A DNA stretch of 64,000 bases from Sipunculus nudus (GCA_026874595.1 CM049316.1:8856839-8920838); one strand, 5' to 3'; numbered from the stretch's first letter, positions 34,694 to 45,883 are shown. Numbers and translations: made by a program. Notes: generated by a model from the letters alone, not told the origin.

Positions 34694-37600
34694 GATTATC
34701 CTCGTGGAGGGAAGTTCACTGAACCAGAACTTCGCCTGGACACTACTTATGGCGCCAGCGCTGCCCAGACGGAAAAAAAGCGACATCTAGGAAGTAATCG
34801 GAAAACGAAGAGCCAGCTACGGATATCTACGGTAATCTATGAAGAGGTCAAGGCCAGTGGTTGAGGACCAGGTGGACAGCTGTAGCCTCCGAAGCCGTCA
34901 CTTAAGACCTTTTATGTAGACATTGTCCTGTGACTGAACTTCACAAGTGGTATTGTTTTTTTTTCTTCAATTGTAAGTTTTATATTTTCCCATTGGAATG
35001 TATATCACTTTTTCTAATAAAACAAACCCCCCTTTTTTTCCCTTAAATCCCCTATTATCACTCAATAGTCATGGAGTCCTTGTAATGTTGTATGACTGAG
35101 ACATTATTTTGTTACTATTTTTACATTACGGTATTGACAAAATATCACACTAATTTTCATGAAGAGATGGTTTTTGTGATACTAGCTGCTATCATCACAG
35201 TGAGCGGAATTTTTACAAGATGCTGCCATAATGCCTTAATGGGAAAAGAGTCGTGATATAGGAGTATGATACTAGTAGTACTGGTAGTGGTAATACATCA
35301 TTTATGAAGGATGTGATATATGGAAAGGGTGACATGTTCACTTATGAATGTAGTACTGCCTCTTATGGACAATAACATTTCATATTTAATGATGTTATTA
35401 ATTATTAAATAATGAATAGCAAAATGGGAAAATATAGGATCAAACTTACCACTCTTTATTTTATCCTTTTTGTATTACAGTATTAACAAATATCACATGA
35501 ACACTTATTTTTATTGAAAATGAAGAGTGAAAGGATGCTTAGTAAATCTTTCTGCTGTATGTATAGTGGATGGAATTTTACAAGACTTGTCAGAATAGGA
35601 AAACAGTCATGATATAGGAGTATAATAGATAGATAAATATAATATTGGTAACACCTCGTATATGAACGATGTGATAAGTGGAAAGAGTAACAGGTTCACT
35701 TAGGAATACAATGCTCATTTTTAAGTAAAATTCCATTTCATATGTGCTGTAGACATAATGATTATCAAATGATGAATAGCATTATTTATATGGATTTGGA
35801 AATATTAGAACAGCTTATAGAACTTTATTCTTCGTCTTTTCCTCTATATTGTATTTTTGACAAAACCTATTTTCATGTAAATTGAAAGGTGAAAGGATGC
35901 TTTGATGTTAAGAGGCAGGAGAAACTAACTGTATTCTGATGTTAAAGCTGGTGAAATGCCAATTGAGGTTTTTGAGGCTTATATTCATATGTATTTTAAA
36001 ATGCCTAGGTGTATTGTTTAATATCATATAAATATAATTTAATATCCATTTTGTATGATGGTGCAGTCTTGTGATAAAGTAGGTATCAGAACTAATTTAT
36101 TGAAAGTAATAATCTGGTTCAAAGTCTGTAATAAAGCAGGAGATGCCATATGGTATAATATGATGTAATATATATGATTGATTTTAAATGGTTGGAAAAA
36201 AAGAAAGAGAAAAAGGAAAAAGGGGAAGGAAGAAAGGGAAATAAAAGTATATTCACCAGAATAAGGGATACATTGTTATAGACAAATACAGGAATCAAAC
36301 AAAAAGTTTAACTTTTTATGGCAAATTTAGGCTTTACTAGACAACTTGCCATGTTCATAAGGAAAAAAAAACACTTTCAAATCAGTAATTCTATATTTAA
36401 AACGAAGCATATGGCTAACTGTAAGTAAGGTCTTTTACTAAACGATGGAAATGAGTCTGGAAATTGTAGCTGGGTTCTTTTTAGTTTTCCACTGAATGCC
36501 TAAATTTATCAGATACAGGCATATATCGGATTCTTCCCATACATGAGTCAGAAACTGGACCAACTCTTTTAATCTGAAAGTTTAAAAGGAAGAGGAAAAA
36601 GGGGGGGGGGGGGGGAAGCATGGTCATTCTGCCAAATATTATAATATTTCAGTATTATGTGACTCATTATTACAAACCACAGATGAATCAACCATGGTCT
36701 ATACTAACATTTTCTCTTAAACTTGATTCCCATTTATGATTATTTAAAATTTAACCTTCAATCTCATTGACGCTGATTACTGTGGCCCACAGGTCTCTCA
36801 TTTAATTATAAAGCAGTTTTTGTGGGACCACAATTAATTGCATTGTATCAAAGGTAAAGTAGGAAGAGAAGTGGAAAAAAAAGAAATAAGATGTTAATTA
36901 GGTAACAGAGACACATTGAGAATCTTCGGAAATATCTTTATTTATTATTATTTATGGATTTTATATCTACATATATTTATATATATTTAGCATGGGTTGA
37001 GACTACAAGTAAATACCAGGGAATACAGACTGGGTCTGTTGGCATAAAAACAAGCTGTGAACTAAATGGAATTAAAGTTAGTCTAAAGGCATGTTCATTT
37101 AAATGTAATCGGAGGAATCAGCTCCCATCTAGACTACCAGTAGTATTTATTATTATTATTATTTTTTAAGAAAACCCTTAGCATATGCTTATTATTAAAT
37201 ATAAAGGGACTGTTTATGGCTATGGTAGGTAAAATTTTAATTGGAATAATTGAAAGAAGTCAATGTGAAGCTAAATGAAGAGGGGTCTATTTTATTTATT
37301 TAATTATTTTTTATTAACTTGAGTATATGTTTCTTCCACAGAAGATTATAGCTGGTCTGAGATAACATGTATTTATTTATATGGGGTATATAAGAGTAGA
37401 AAAGGATAAGACATATATTATTAATATTATGAATTTATTACAGATGGTTACAGTGTATAATACGGGGAAGCCTCTTTTTGTGTTTAAATAGTATTTTAAG
37501 AAGGGAGGTGCCAGCCAGTTGTCTTCATTTTCACATGTCGGAAAATAAACCTAAACTGTGTGCTAATTGCACAGTAGGTTTAAGCTGGATCAAAGGGATC

Positions 37601-37851
37601 CAGGTAACCTTCGTAGTGTTGCCTAGTTGTTATATAGGCTATATGTGGAAGGTTACATGTTGTAGGGTTAAAAGTGCCCTCACAAATTATTATTTGAACA
37701 TATATTTTGCCTATACAACACCCTACAATGTATTTATTTTTACACTTTATAATTTTTTCAACTACAAAATATGTATGTGGCAATTAAAAATTAAAATCAC
37801 TAAAGATAAAATCTGTCTCCCCAAGCTAAAAGAAATTAAAATAAATTATCT
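34694..37851 (+). other. 3.16-kb spacer between LINE ORF1 and ORF2
   Basis: The first 240 bp or so are GC-richer, like ORF1; then it is very AT-rich. Diverged tandem blocks of about 360-380 bp start near 35105, 35470 and 35840, sharing TATTGACAAAATATCAC, GGAATTTTACAAGA, GTCATGATATAGGAGTAT and GTGATA.RTGGAAAG-like text. A 15-G run is at 36601-36615. A decayed 3' end of the TAGCTCAG superfamily (GCTGATTACTGTGGCCCACA) lies at 36767-36802, with the preceding ATTTAACCTTCAA text also matching 27110-27130. An AATAAA-type signal (AATAAAACAAACC) is at about 35017. There is no coding sequence with recognisable content; the 129-codon frame overlapping the ORF2 start is not convincing. Confidence 0.7.
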
Positions 37852-40800
37852 ATGGTATTCAGATTAGTTAGTTTAAATGTACGAGGATTAGGGAATCAGA
37901 AAAAACGAAGATCAGTCTTTAGGTGGGCCAAAGCAAACAATAGTGACATTTTGTTTTTACAGGAAACTCATGGAACTAAGGAAACAGAAAATCAATGGTG
38001 CAATGAATGGCATGGGAAAGGTTTCTTCTGTCATGCAAATTCATTAAGTAAGGGATGCGCTATATTTTTTAAAAGGAATTTAGAAATAGAAGATCTGACT
38101 AAATTATATAGCTCATCAAATGGTAGAATTTTAATTGTAAAACTAAAGTTAAAACAAGAAGAATTTAAACTTATCAATATTTATGCACCAAACAATGTGA
38201 CAGAACAAAAAATCTTCTACACAAAGTTATATAATATATTAAGGCAATACATAGATCCTTTTGATCAAGTAATTTTAGGAGGGGATCTAAACATTATTTT
38301 CAATGCAAAATTAGACAAAAAAGGAGGCTTAACAGAAATTAGGAAAAATGTAGTAGAAACTTTCACAAAGATATCAGAATATTTTTCTTTGATAGATATT
38401 TTCAGGATCAAGTACCCTAAAAAGAAAAATTTTACCTGGAGGCTTAAAAGCGAGAACATTTGTAGTAGACTTGACTATTGGTGGATCTCGAGCAACTTGC
38501 AAGATAGTATTAAAGAAGTTGGAACTCAACCTTATATCAAATCAGATCACTTTGCTATTTTGCTGGACATTGAAAAATTAACTGATACCGAGATGAAAGG
38601 AAAAGGTTACTGGAAACTAAACACTGAGCTGTTAGATGATGCTGAATTTACATCGGAATTAATTGGTGAAAAAATAAAATGGGATCAGGAGTATGACAGT
38701 GTGAGCGATGAACGAGTTAAATGGGAAATATTTAAATATAAAATAAGGCAGTTTTGTATATCATTTGGTAAGAAAAGAGCAAAAGCAAGAAAGTCAAGAG
38801 AAATAACTCTTAAGCAAAATTTAAAACAATTATATGAAAACATGGATAATACAGATTCAGGTCAGGACCAAGAGATACAAGATGAAATAAGTCAAGTAAA
38901 AGCTAAGTTAGAAGAAATAGATAACTATAAAACACAGGGCTGTATGATTAGATCAAAAACAAGATGGTTTGAAAACGGAGAAAAAAATTCAAAGTATTTT
39001 TTGAACTTAGAGAAATATAATAATGGACAAAAATGTATCAGAAAACTTAAATCAGCAACAGGAGAAATAGTCACTGATCTTAAACAAATTTTGTTAATGC
39101 AAAAAGAATTTTACTCACAGTTATATCAATCAAAAGCAAGTAAAACAAAAGAGGATATAGACGCATTTTTAACAAATATAGATCTACCAACCATATCAAA
39201 ACAGAGTTCAGAACTACTTGATAAAGTTATTACAGAAGAAGAATGCCACAATACTTTAAAAACTTTTGCAAGTAACAAAACCCCAGGTAATGATGGACTA
39301 CCTGTAGAATTTTATGTAAAGTTTTGGTCATATTTTGGTTCAGCAATGGTAGCTTCATTCAATAAATCCTTCAAGGAGGGGGAACTGTCAGCATCGCAAA
39401 AGCAAGCAGTAATTATATTGATAGATAAGAAAAAAGACCGGTCACTCCTAAAAAATTGGAGACCCATATCACTTTTAAATGCAGACTATAAAATATTATC
39501 AAAAACACTTTCACTAAGAATGAAAACGATTATGCCAACTATAATAAATGAAAGTCAAACTGGTTATGTTCAAGGGAGGTATATAGGAGAAAATATAAGA
39601 ATTTTATCAGATATTCTCAATTTTACCAAAGTTAATGATATTCCAGGTATCCTTTTAAGTATAGATTTTGAAAAGGCTTTTGACTCTTTAGAATGGGATT
39701 TCATGTTTTCAGTTTTGAATAAATACAATTTTCCTAACTCCTTCACACAATGGATTAAAATTTTATACAAAAATGTTGAAAGCTGCACGGTAAACAATGG
39801 GGTCACCTCTGGATACTTTAAAGTGGAAAGAGGGGTTCGCCAAGGTGATCCACTGTCACCTTATTTATTTGTAATTGCTGTAGAAGTAATGGCAGAGTAT
39901 ATTAAAACGAATAAAGTTATAAAAGGAATAGAAATTGAAAATCATAATTTTACTCTACTTCAGTACGCAGATGATACAGTTGGAATAGTGCAAGACTTAA
40001 AGTCAGCAAAACTATTTTTACATATAATACAAGAATTTGGTGTTTACAGTGGTCTAAAAATGAATTATGATAAATGTGAAGGACTATGGATAGGTCAAAA
40101 TAGGAAATGTTTGCAAAAGCCATTGGGGATTAAATGGCCGGAGGAGCCCATGAAAATTTTAGGAATTTATTTGTCTTACGATAAAAAAGCGGCACTTGAT
40201 TTGAACTTGTCTGCCAAGTTGAAGTCAGTAGAAAATACTCTGACTCTCTGGAAACAGAGAAGCCTGTCTTTACTTGGAAAGATACAAATTGCTAAAACAT
40301 TTATTTTCTCAAAATTTAATTATTATTTTACAAATGAAAGTGTGCCAGAAAGCTTTTACAATGAGCTGAATAAAATTGTATTTGCCTTCATCTGGAAAAA
40401 TGGCAAAGAGAGAATTAAAAGAATAAGATTAATGCAGGAAATAAAAAATGGAGGGTTAAATGCTCCACACCTAGGGTCTGTTATATCTTCATCAAGAATA
40501 TCTTGGCTAAAGCGATATGTGTCACCAGTACAAAGACCATGGAAAGTTCTATTTAACCTTTATTTGAAGTCTATTTGCCCTGATATAAAAGTTTTATTAA
40601 ATAGTAATATAGCATTGAAAGATATTGATGTATTTAAAATTCCTGACTTTTATAAAGAGATTTTAAGAAGTTATATCACATTACGTAAAGGATATTTTGA
40701 AGCAGTTCCACTGCAGAGGCAGATAGTGTGGAATAACAAAATGGTTAAAATATCAGGAAAATCTGTATATTGGAAACAATTTCTAAATGCTGGAGTAATA

Positions 40801-41619
40801 ACAGGTAAAGATTTATTTGATGAATATGGAAATATAATACCTTTCACCCTTTGGGTACAGAAAGGTATTAAAGGTTCAGATTTTTTAAAATGGTATGCAC
40901 TGGTCTCAAAGTTTAACCAGCACAAGGTCTATGAACACTCAATAGAACCACAAATAGATCCACTTACACTCCAGTATTTTAATGGGAACTTTGTTGAGGT
41001 GATAAAGGTTCCTTCTCGTGTGATATATACAGAGTTCATAAATAAGTTGTTGGAAAAGGGGCCTTTTCCACCCAAAGTGTGTATATACACCAAGGGAATC
41101 GAGGTTGATTATCAGAAAGTATATCAATTGCCTTTTAAATTATGTCTGGACACTAAATCCAGGGTGTTTCAGTACAAGCTTCTAAATAATTGCTTGGTTA
41201 ATAATTATTGGTTACACAAATGGAAAATTAAAGAGACTAATGTATGTACTTTTTGTAAATGTGAAACTGAGACACTTATACATCTGTTTTGGTATTGTGA
41301 AGATGTGAAGCGGTTGTGGTATGAAATAGAGACTTGGTGTAGAGAGATAAAAATTAACATTGAAATAAGTAAATTAACAGTCTTGTATGGAGATTTATAT
41401 TCATCAGATTTGAGCAATTTAATTATTTTACTGGTCAAACAATATATTTATTTGTGTAGAACAAACCAGATTGGTCTATCACTATCACAGGCATGTTTCC
41501 ATGTTTGGAAATATGCTAGATTGGAATTTAAAATAGCACAAAAAAATAACAAGGTTAATAAGTTTAATGACAGATGGGGGGCCTATGCAGTTGGGAGAAA
41601 TATGGAAAATTATGATTAG
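37852..41619 (+). CDS. LINE ORF2: APE endonuclease and reverse transcriptase
   Basis: The 1255-aa protein nicks the target and copies the LINE RNA into DNA there (target-primed reverse transcription). Residues 1-235 are an APE/EEP endonuclease with its catalytic set in place: N9 in LNVRGL, E38 in LQETH, GGDLN with D145 and N147, and SDH at 231-233. A linker follows, then the reverse transcriptase: NKTPGNDGLP, ISLLNADYKILSK, SIDFEKAFDSL at 603 onward, RGVRQGDPLSPYLF near 660, and YADD at 705-708. Near the C terminus C1132-x2-C with CETETLIHLFWYC forms the zf-RVT/L1 cysteine motif. The order and the zinc motif place it with L1/Tx1 elements. The length is normal and there is no internal stop. 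Confidence 0.95.
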   Translation: MVFRLVSLNVRGLGNQKKRRSVFRWAKANNSDILFLQETHGTKETENQWCNEWHGKGFFCHANSLSKGCAIFFKRNLEIEDLTKLYSSSNGRILIVKLKLKQEEFKLINIYAPNNVTEQKIFYTKLYNILRQYIDPFDQVILGGDLNIIFNAKLDKKGGLTEIRKNVVETFTKISEYFSLIDIFRIKYPKKKNFTWRLKSENICSRLDYWWISSNLQDSIKEVGTQPYIKSDHFAILLDIEKLTDTEMKGKGYWKLNTELLDDAEFTSELIGEKIKWDQEYDSVSDERVKWEIFKYKIRQFCISFGKKRAKARKSREITLKQNLKQLYENMDNTDSGQDQEIQDEISQVKAKLEEIDNYKTQGCMIRSKTRWFENGEKNSKYFLNLEKYNNGQKCIRKLKSATGEIVTDLKQILLMQKEFYSQLYQSKASKTKEDIDAFLTNIDLPTISKQSSELLDKVITEEECHNTLKTFASNKTPGNDGLPVEFYVKFWSYFGSAMVASFNKSFKEGELSASQKQAVIILIDKKKDRSLLKNWRPISLLNADYKILSKTLSLRMKTIMPTIINESQTGYVQGRYIGENIRILSDILNFTKVNDIPGILLSIDFEKAFDSLEWDFMFSVLNKYNFPNSFTQWIKILYKNVESCTVNNGVTSGYFKVERGVRQGDPLSPYLFVIAVEVMAEYIKTNKVIKGIEIENHNFTLLQYADDTVGIVQDLKSAKLFLHIIQEFGVYSGLKMNYDKCEGLWIGQNRKCLQKPLGIKWPEEPMKILGIYLSYDKKAALDLNLSAKLKSVENTLTLWKQRSLSLLGKIQIAKTFIFSKFNYYFTNESVPESFYNELNKIVFAFIWKNGKERIKRIRLMQEIKNGGLNAPHLGSVISSSRISWLKRYVSPVQRPWKVLFNLYLKSICPDIKVLLNSNIALKDIDVFKIPDFYKEILRSYITLRKGYFEAVPLQRQIVWNNKMVKISGKSVYWKQFLNAGVITGKDLFDEYGNIIPFTLWVQKGIKGSDFLKWYALVSKFNQHKVYEHSIEPQIDPLTLQYFNGNFVEVIKVPSRVIYTEFINKLLEKGPFPPKVCIYTKGIEVDYQKVYQLPFKLCLDTKSRVFQYKLLNNCLVNNYWLHKWKIKETNVCTFCKCETETLIHLFWYCEDVKRLWYEIETWCREIKINIEISKLTVLYGDLYSSDLSNLIILLVKQYIYLCRTNQIGLSLSQACFHVWKYARLEFKIAQKNNKVNKFNDRWGAYAVGRNMENYD

Positions 41620-41866
41620 CCACAATTGAATTTAGGTATCTATCAAAATATATATGTATATATGAGTATATGTATGCATATACACATGTATGTAAATGAG
41701 AAATAATTAAGAATTTATCCCGGGAAATGTAATTATATGCAATGCACAGGTTTTGCGCACTATATTGCATGGAACTTGGTACTTTTTATTTTTGTTAATA
41801 ATAAAAAAAAAAAAAAAAAAAAAAAACTCCTGACATAGTGGGTAAAAAAAAAAAAAAAAAAAAAAA
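41620..41866 (+). other. LINE 3' UTR with two poly-A runs
   Basis: After the ORF2 stop come about 180 bp of UTR, including ATATATGTATATATGAGTAT-type text. Then there is an A24 run (41803-41826), 17 nt of unique sequence (CTCCTGACATAGTGGGT, 41827-41843), and an A23 run (41844-41866) that merges into the target duplication. Both runs lie inside the duplication, so the 17-mer travelled with the LINE RNA. Confidence 0.88.
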
Positions 41867-41879
41867 GTTTGATTAATAT
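41864..41879. repeat. Right target-site duplication of the LINE
   Basis: AAAGTTTGATTAATAT is identical to 33631-33646. The first three A are indistinguishable from the end of the poly-A tail. Confidence 0.92.
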
Positions 41880-42624
41880 TTAACAAATCATTTCTTCAGA
41901 GATATCACTTGTTAGATGTAACTCGCCCATTGTACATTAGACATGAAATTATCAAATTGACCCATTTTGCCAGTTTTGAAGGTAATTAGCTCAGCTAGTT
42001 CTGTAAAAATAGTATGAATTGCAGTTGTTCATTATGTATTTTTTGCCATTTTGAATAAAAATTTTAAAAAAATCATGTCCAAATGATGACAACATGGATT
42101 TTTATAGGCCCGTCATATGATGGGAGTATTATGGTATACCCACCGTCCATCTGTCTGTCCACCTGTTAACTATTAGTGTCACCACAATAACTTACCAGGG
42201 CTCTGATGGATTTTTCAAGAACTCACCATAACTACTTACCAACAAATTATCTCGGCTGAAATTGATTATGAGCAACATCCATGCATATTTAATAAGGTCA
42301 CTAGGCTACTTTGTGGTATCAACGTGTTAACTTATGAAGAATATGTAGTATTTTGACAAAACTCTTCAGGAATGTTAATCAATAAACTATCTAGCCTAAG
42401 TTCAATTTCCAGCAAAATCTAAGCATATTTAATGAGGTCAAAAGTCACCAAACTTTTAAGGCACTTGGTGACTTACAAAAGTTCCTATAGATTTTCATGA
42501 AACACATTATACATATTTACAAACAGAGTTTCTCACCAAAATTACCTTCTCATCAAAATTCACGCATATTTAATGAGGCCAGAGGTCACCAGATACATGA
42601 CGGGCATATTATGCACTTTTGCAG
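41880..42624 (+). other. Intron segment right of the LINE
   Basis: From about 42110 it reads like a decayed member of the CCGTCCATCTGTCTGTCC families (GCCCGTCATATGATGGGAGT, CAATAACTTACCAGGG). Repeated phrases such as CGCATATTTAATGAGG are near 42280, 42420 and 42560. No terminus is recognised. Confidence 0.45.
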
Positions 42625-43155
42625 TATTCTTGAATAGTTGTATAACAATATCCAGAATATACTTGAATAGTGGTATAACAATATCCAGAATATACTTGAA
42701 TGTGATATAACAATATCCAGAATAAACTTGAAGAGTGGTAAAACAGTATCAAGAATATTCTTGAATAGTGGTATAACAATATCCAGAATATACATGAATA
42801 GTGGTATAACAATATCCAGAATATAATGAATAGTGGTATAGCAATATACAGAATATACTTTAATAATGGTTTAACAATATCCAGAATATACTTGAATAGT
42901 GGTTTAACAATATCCAGAATATACTTGAATGGTGGTATAACAATATCCAGAATTTACTTGAATGGTGGTATAAAAATATCCAGAATATAATGAATAGTGG
43001 TATAACAATATCCAGAATATACTTGAATAGTGGTTTAACAATATCCAGAATATACTTGAATGGTGGTATAACAATATCCAGAATTTACTTGAATGGTGGT
43101 ATAACAATATCCAGAATATACTTGAATAGTTGTATAACAATATCCAGAATACTGT
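42625..43155 (+). repeat. 33-bp minisatellite (AATATCCAGAATATACTTGA..)
   Basis: The unit reads approximately AATATCCAGAATATACTTGA then ATAGTGGTATAAC; there are about sixteen units by length, some shortened by 1-3 bp. Reverse-strand frames repeating YSSIFWILLYH are a by-product of the 33-bp period. Confidence 0.93.
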
Positions 43156-43834
43156 GGTTGCCTTTTTGTTTGCAATGATTTAAAATCTGCGATATTCACA
43201 AAAATTGAATAATTATGAAATTAAAGCACCCATGAACAAGATATCTCATCTGCACAGTTGAACAGTCATTCATACCTTTTCCTTGCTGCATGGCACATAT
43301 CTTGTACATTATATTCATGTAGGTATGTGTTGTCAATTATCAAAGAACAAAATATAAACTAAAAAAAATAAATATCTTTTGTTTACTGTAAAGAAAAGAT
43401 TGATATTCTAAATAATATAAAATCCTTTTAAACTATCCATGAATGAACAAGAATTTATTTATTTCTCTTTTAGCAGTATACTGAATCAAACATGTAAAAG
43501 AATATATTTCATCCAATACTTGATGTATTTGACTGAGCAGATTTTAGAAAGTAAACCAACAGGCTCACTTCATCAGACCTGTTGTTGGGCATTTTAAATA
43601 TCCATCATGGAGATCAATCTGTTCTAGATATTTTACTTCCATTTCATTTTCCTTTCCAGGGTTTAACATTTACAGTTAACTACTTGTCTGGGACAAGTTA
43701 AAAGTTCCAGGAAATAATGGTAGGGCAACAAAAAGTTGCCTCATACTTGCCCTACTGGGCAAGTGGATCCAACATAAACAGATACCCATTTGAAGACCTG
43801 AATCTGAACTAATCATCACTGAGCCATTTTATTA
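43156..43834 (+). other. Intron segment, unassigned
   Basis: AT-rich DNA between the 33-bp minisatellite and the element at 43835. I see no recognisable feature. Confidence 0.5.
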
Positions 43835-45883
43835 TGCCCCCGCCACAAAGTGGCCGGGGCATATAGTTTTACCCATGTCCGTCATTCCGTCCTTCCGTCA
43901 TTCCGAAATCAAACAGTTGTACTGTTGTATGCCTGCAGATATTGGCCTAATTTTTGGTGTGTGGGCAGATAATGACCAGTTACAGATCGAGTTCGCGTTT
44001 TGTCCCGGTTGACCTACTTTTGACTGTATTACTGCTCCTAAACTTAGGAAATTTCATGAAAAATAGAAATTTTCATGACAAATACACATGTACGGACTTT
44101 TTTTCACAATGCCTGCAGATATTGGCCTGATTTTTGGTGTGTGGGCAGATAATGACCAGTTACAGATTGAGTTCGCGTTTCGTCCCGGTTGACCTATTTT
44201 GACCGTTTTACGGCTCCTTAACTTAGGAAATTTCATGAAAAATAGAAATTTTCATGACAAATACACATGTACAGATTTTTTTTCACAATGCCTGCAGATA
44301 TTGGCCTGATTTTTTGTGTGTGTGCAGATATTGACCAGTTACAGATTGAGTTCGCGTTTCGCCCCTTTGACCTACTTTTGACCATTTTTTCAGCTCCTTA
44401 GAAAATTTCATGAAAAATAGAAATTTTCATGACAAATACACATGTACGGACTTTTTTTCGCAATGCCTGCAGATATTGGCCTGATTTTTGGTGTGTATGC
44501 AGATATTGACCAGTTACAGATCGAGTTCACGTTTTGTCCCAGTTGACCTACTTTTGACCGTTTTACAGATCCTAAACATAGAAAATTTCATGAAAAATAG
44601 AAATTTTCATGACAAATACACATGTACGGAGTTTTTTTCGCAATGCCTGCAGATACGGCCCTGATTTTTTGTGTGCGCAGATAATGACCAGTTACAGATC
44701 GAGTTTGCCTTTCGTCCCAGTTTACCTACTTTTGATTGTTTTACGGCTCCTAAACATAGAAAATTTCATGAAAAAATATAAATTTTCATGACAAATGTAC
44801 ATGTACAGCCGTTTTTTGCCCTCAGCTCATAGGCTGATTGGCTATTGTTGTCACCCAAGCTGTCCGTCTATCCGTCCGTCCATCTGTCTATCGTGTGTCC
44901 GTCCGTCCGTCCATCCGTTCCGTGTCTGTTAACTTTTACCTTGTGAGCAGGATATCTCTAAAAGGATTCACCATTGGAATTTTATTTCATCAGTGAAGAT
45001 GTATATCGATGAAATCTCAGTCAAGTTCGAAGATGGGTGACCTTGACCCATTTTTCTACATTTTAGAATTGATTATAGAAAAACACTCAGAAGCTTATAT
45101 CTCAGGAACCATTGTGTGGATTTTCACAATACTTACTATGATCATTTGGGACTGATGGTCTGTGCGTGCTGCACAATTTTGGTGGCGTCACCTGCAATTT
45201 CTGATTTTTTAATGAAATTTTATCGGATTTTTCAATTTTGGCCTTTTGTGCAGGATATCTCCAAAGGTATTCAACTAAGGAACTTCATTACTTCAGTGCT
45301 TTTGCATCATATTTACAAAATCTTGGTCAAGTTCAAAGATGGGTGGTCTTGACCTACTTTTCAAGGTCACAGAGCTTAGTATAGAAAAAAACTTAGGGGG
45401 ATATTTCTCAGGAAGCATTTGGTGGATTGTTATAAAACATGGTACATACCTCTCCAATTTAAATTTATAACTGATTATCAGCTTTTGCTAATATTCTAGT
45501 TTCACAATGCAATGCTTACAGATACTGGCCCAATGTTTGGTCTGTGGGCGCATAATGACCACTTACAGATCGAGTTTGTGTTTCGTCCCAGTTAACCAAT
45601 TTTTGACCATATGACAGATCCTGAACATAGAAAATTTCATGAAAGACAGAAATTTTTATGAAAAATGCGCATGTATGGACTTTTTTTCACAATGCCTGCA
45701 TACTGGCCTAATTTTTGGTGTGTTGCTTGATAATGACCCGTTACAGATCGAGTTTGCATTTTGCCCTTCTTGACCTACTTTTGACCATACAACACCTCCT
45801 GAACTTAAAAAATTTTACAAAATTTAACAAATATTTCTTATTTGCCCAAGGCGGGGGCATTCGTGTCATTCCGACACATCTAG
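43835..45883 (+). mobile_element. Helitron-like element with 178-bp tandem units, interrupted
   Basis: The left end TGCCCCCGCCACAAAGTGGC then CGGGGCATA folds on itself. The right end has GGCGGGGGCAT (inverse of the left start), then hairpin GTGTC-ATTCC-GACAC, AT and CTAG (45880-45883) before TTT. The body has five tandem units of about 178 bp (anchors CAATGCCTGCAGATATTGGC near 44107, 44286, 44461 and 44640, with the first near 43930). Two more follow a nested element, at about 45506 and 45690. Each unit carries a self-complementary block, ATGAAAAATAGAAATTTTCA. There is no coding region. The hairpin plus CTAG end supports Helitron, but the left end lacks a clear TC. Confidence 0.6.
44820..45499 (+). 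mobile_element. Helitron-like element (301-bp family) nested in the 178-bp element
   Basis: It is the same family as 1-1094: GGATATCTCTAAAAGGATTC, AAGTTCGAAGATGGGTGACC and GGTGGCGTCACCTGCAATTT recur in the same order. It starts near TCAGCTCATAGGCTGA (foldable, 44822) and ends ATATTCTAG (CTAG 45496-45499) before T. It breaks a 178-bp unit: the left flank ends in a T run and the right flank resumes CACAATGC, exactly as the intact units read. It holds one full unit and one partial unit. Confidence 0.65.

Larger units (their letters stand above)
33647..41863 (+). mobile_element. Full-length L1/Tx1-type LINE
   Basis: The order is a short 5' UTR (33647-33736), ORF1 (33737-34693), a 3158-bp spacer, ORF2 (37852-41619), a 3' UTR and poly-A. 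A perfect 16-bp target duplication, AAAGTTTGATTAATAT, lies at 33631-33646 and 41864-41879. The first three bases of the right copy merge with the A tail, so at least 13 bp are independent. This proves that ORF1, spacer and ORF2 moved as one unit of about 8.2 kb. Both ORFs are open throughout, which with the perfect duplication points to a recent insertion. It sits in the sense direction in the 37-kb UTP4 intron. Its long spacer is unusual (see findings). Confidence 0.92.

Noticed and set aside
37478-37867. 129-codon frame overlapping the start of LINE ORF2
   Set aside because: Ends a few codons into ORF2 in another frame, has no domain, and lies in AT-rich spacer. It might matter for translation of ORF2, but nothing in it shows this.
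42586-43140. Reverse-strand frames repeating YSSIFWILLYH
   Set aside because: A by-product of the 33-bp minisatellite.
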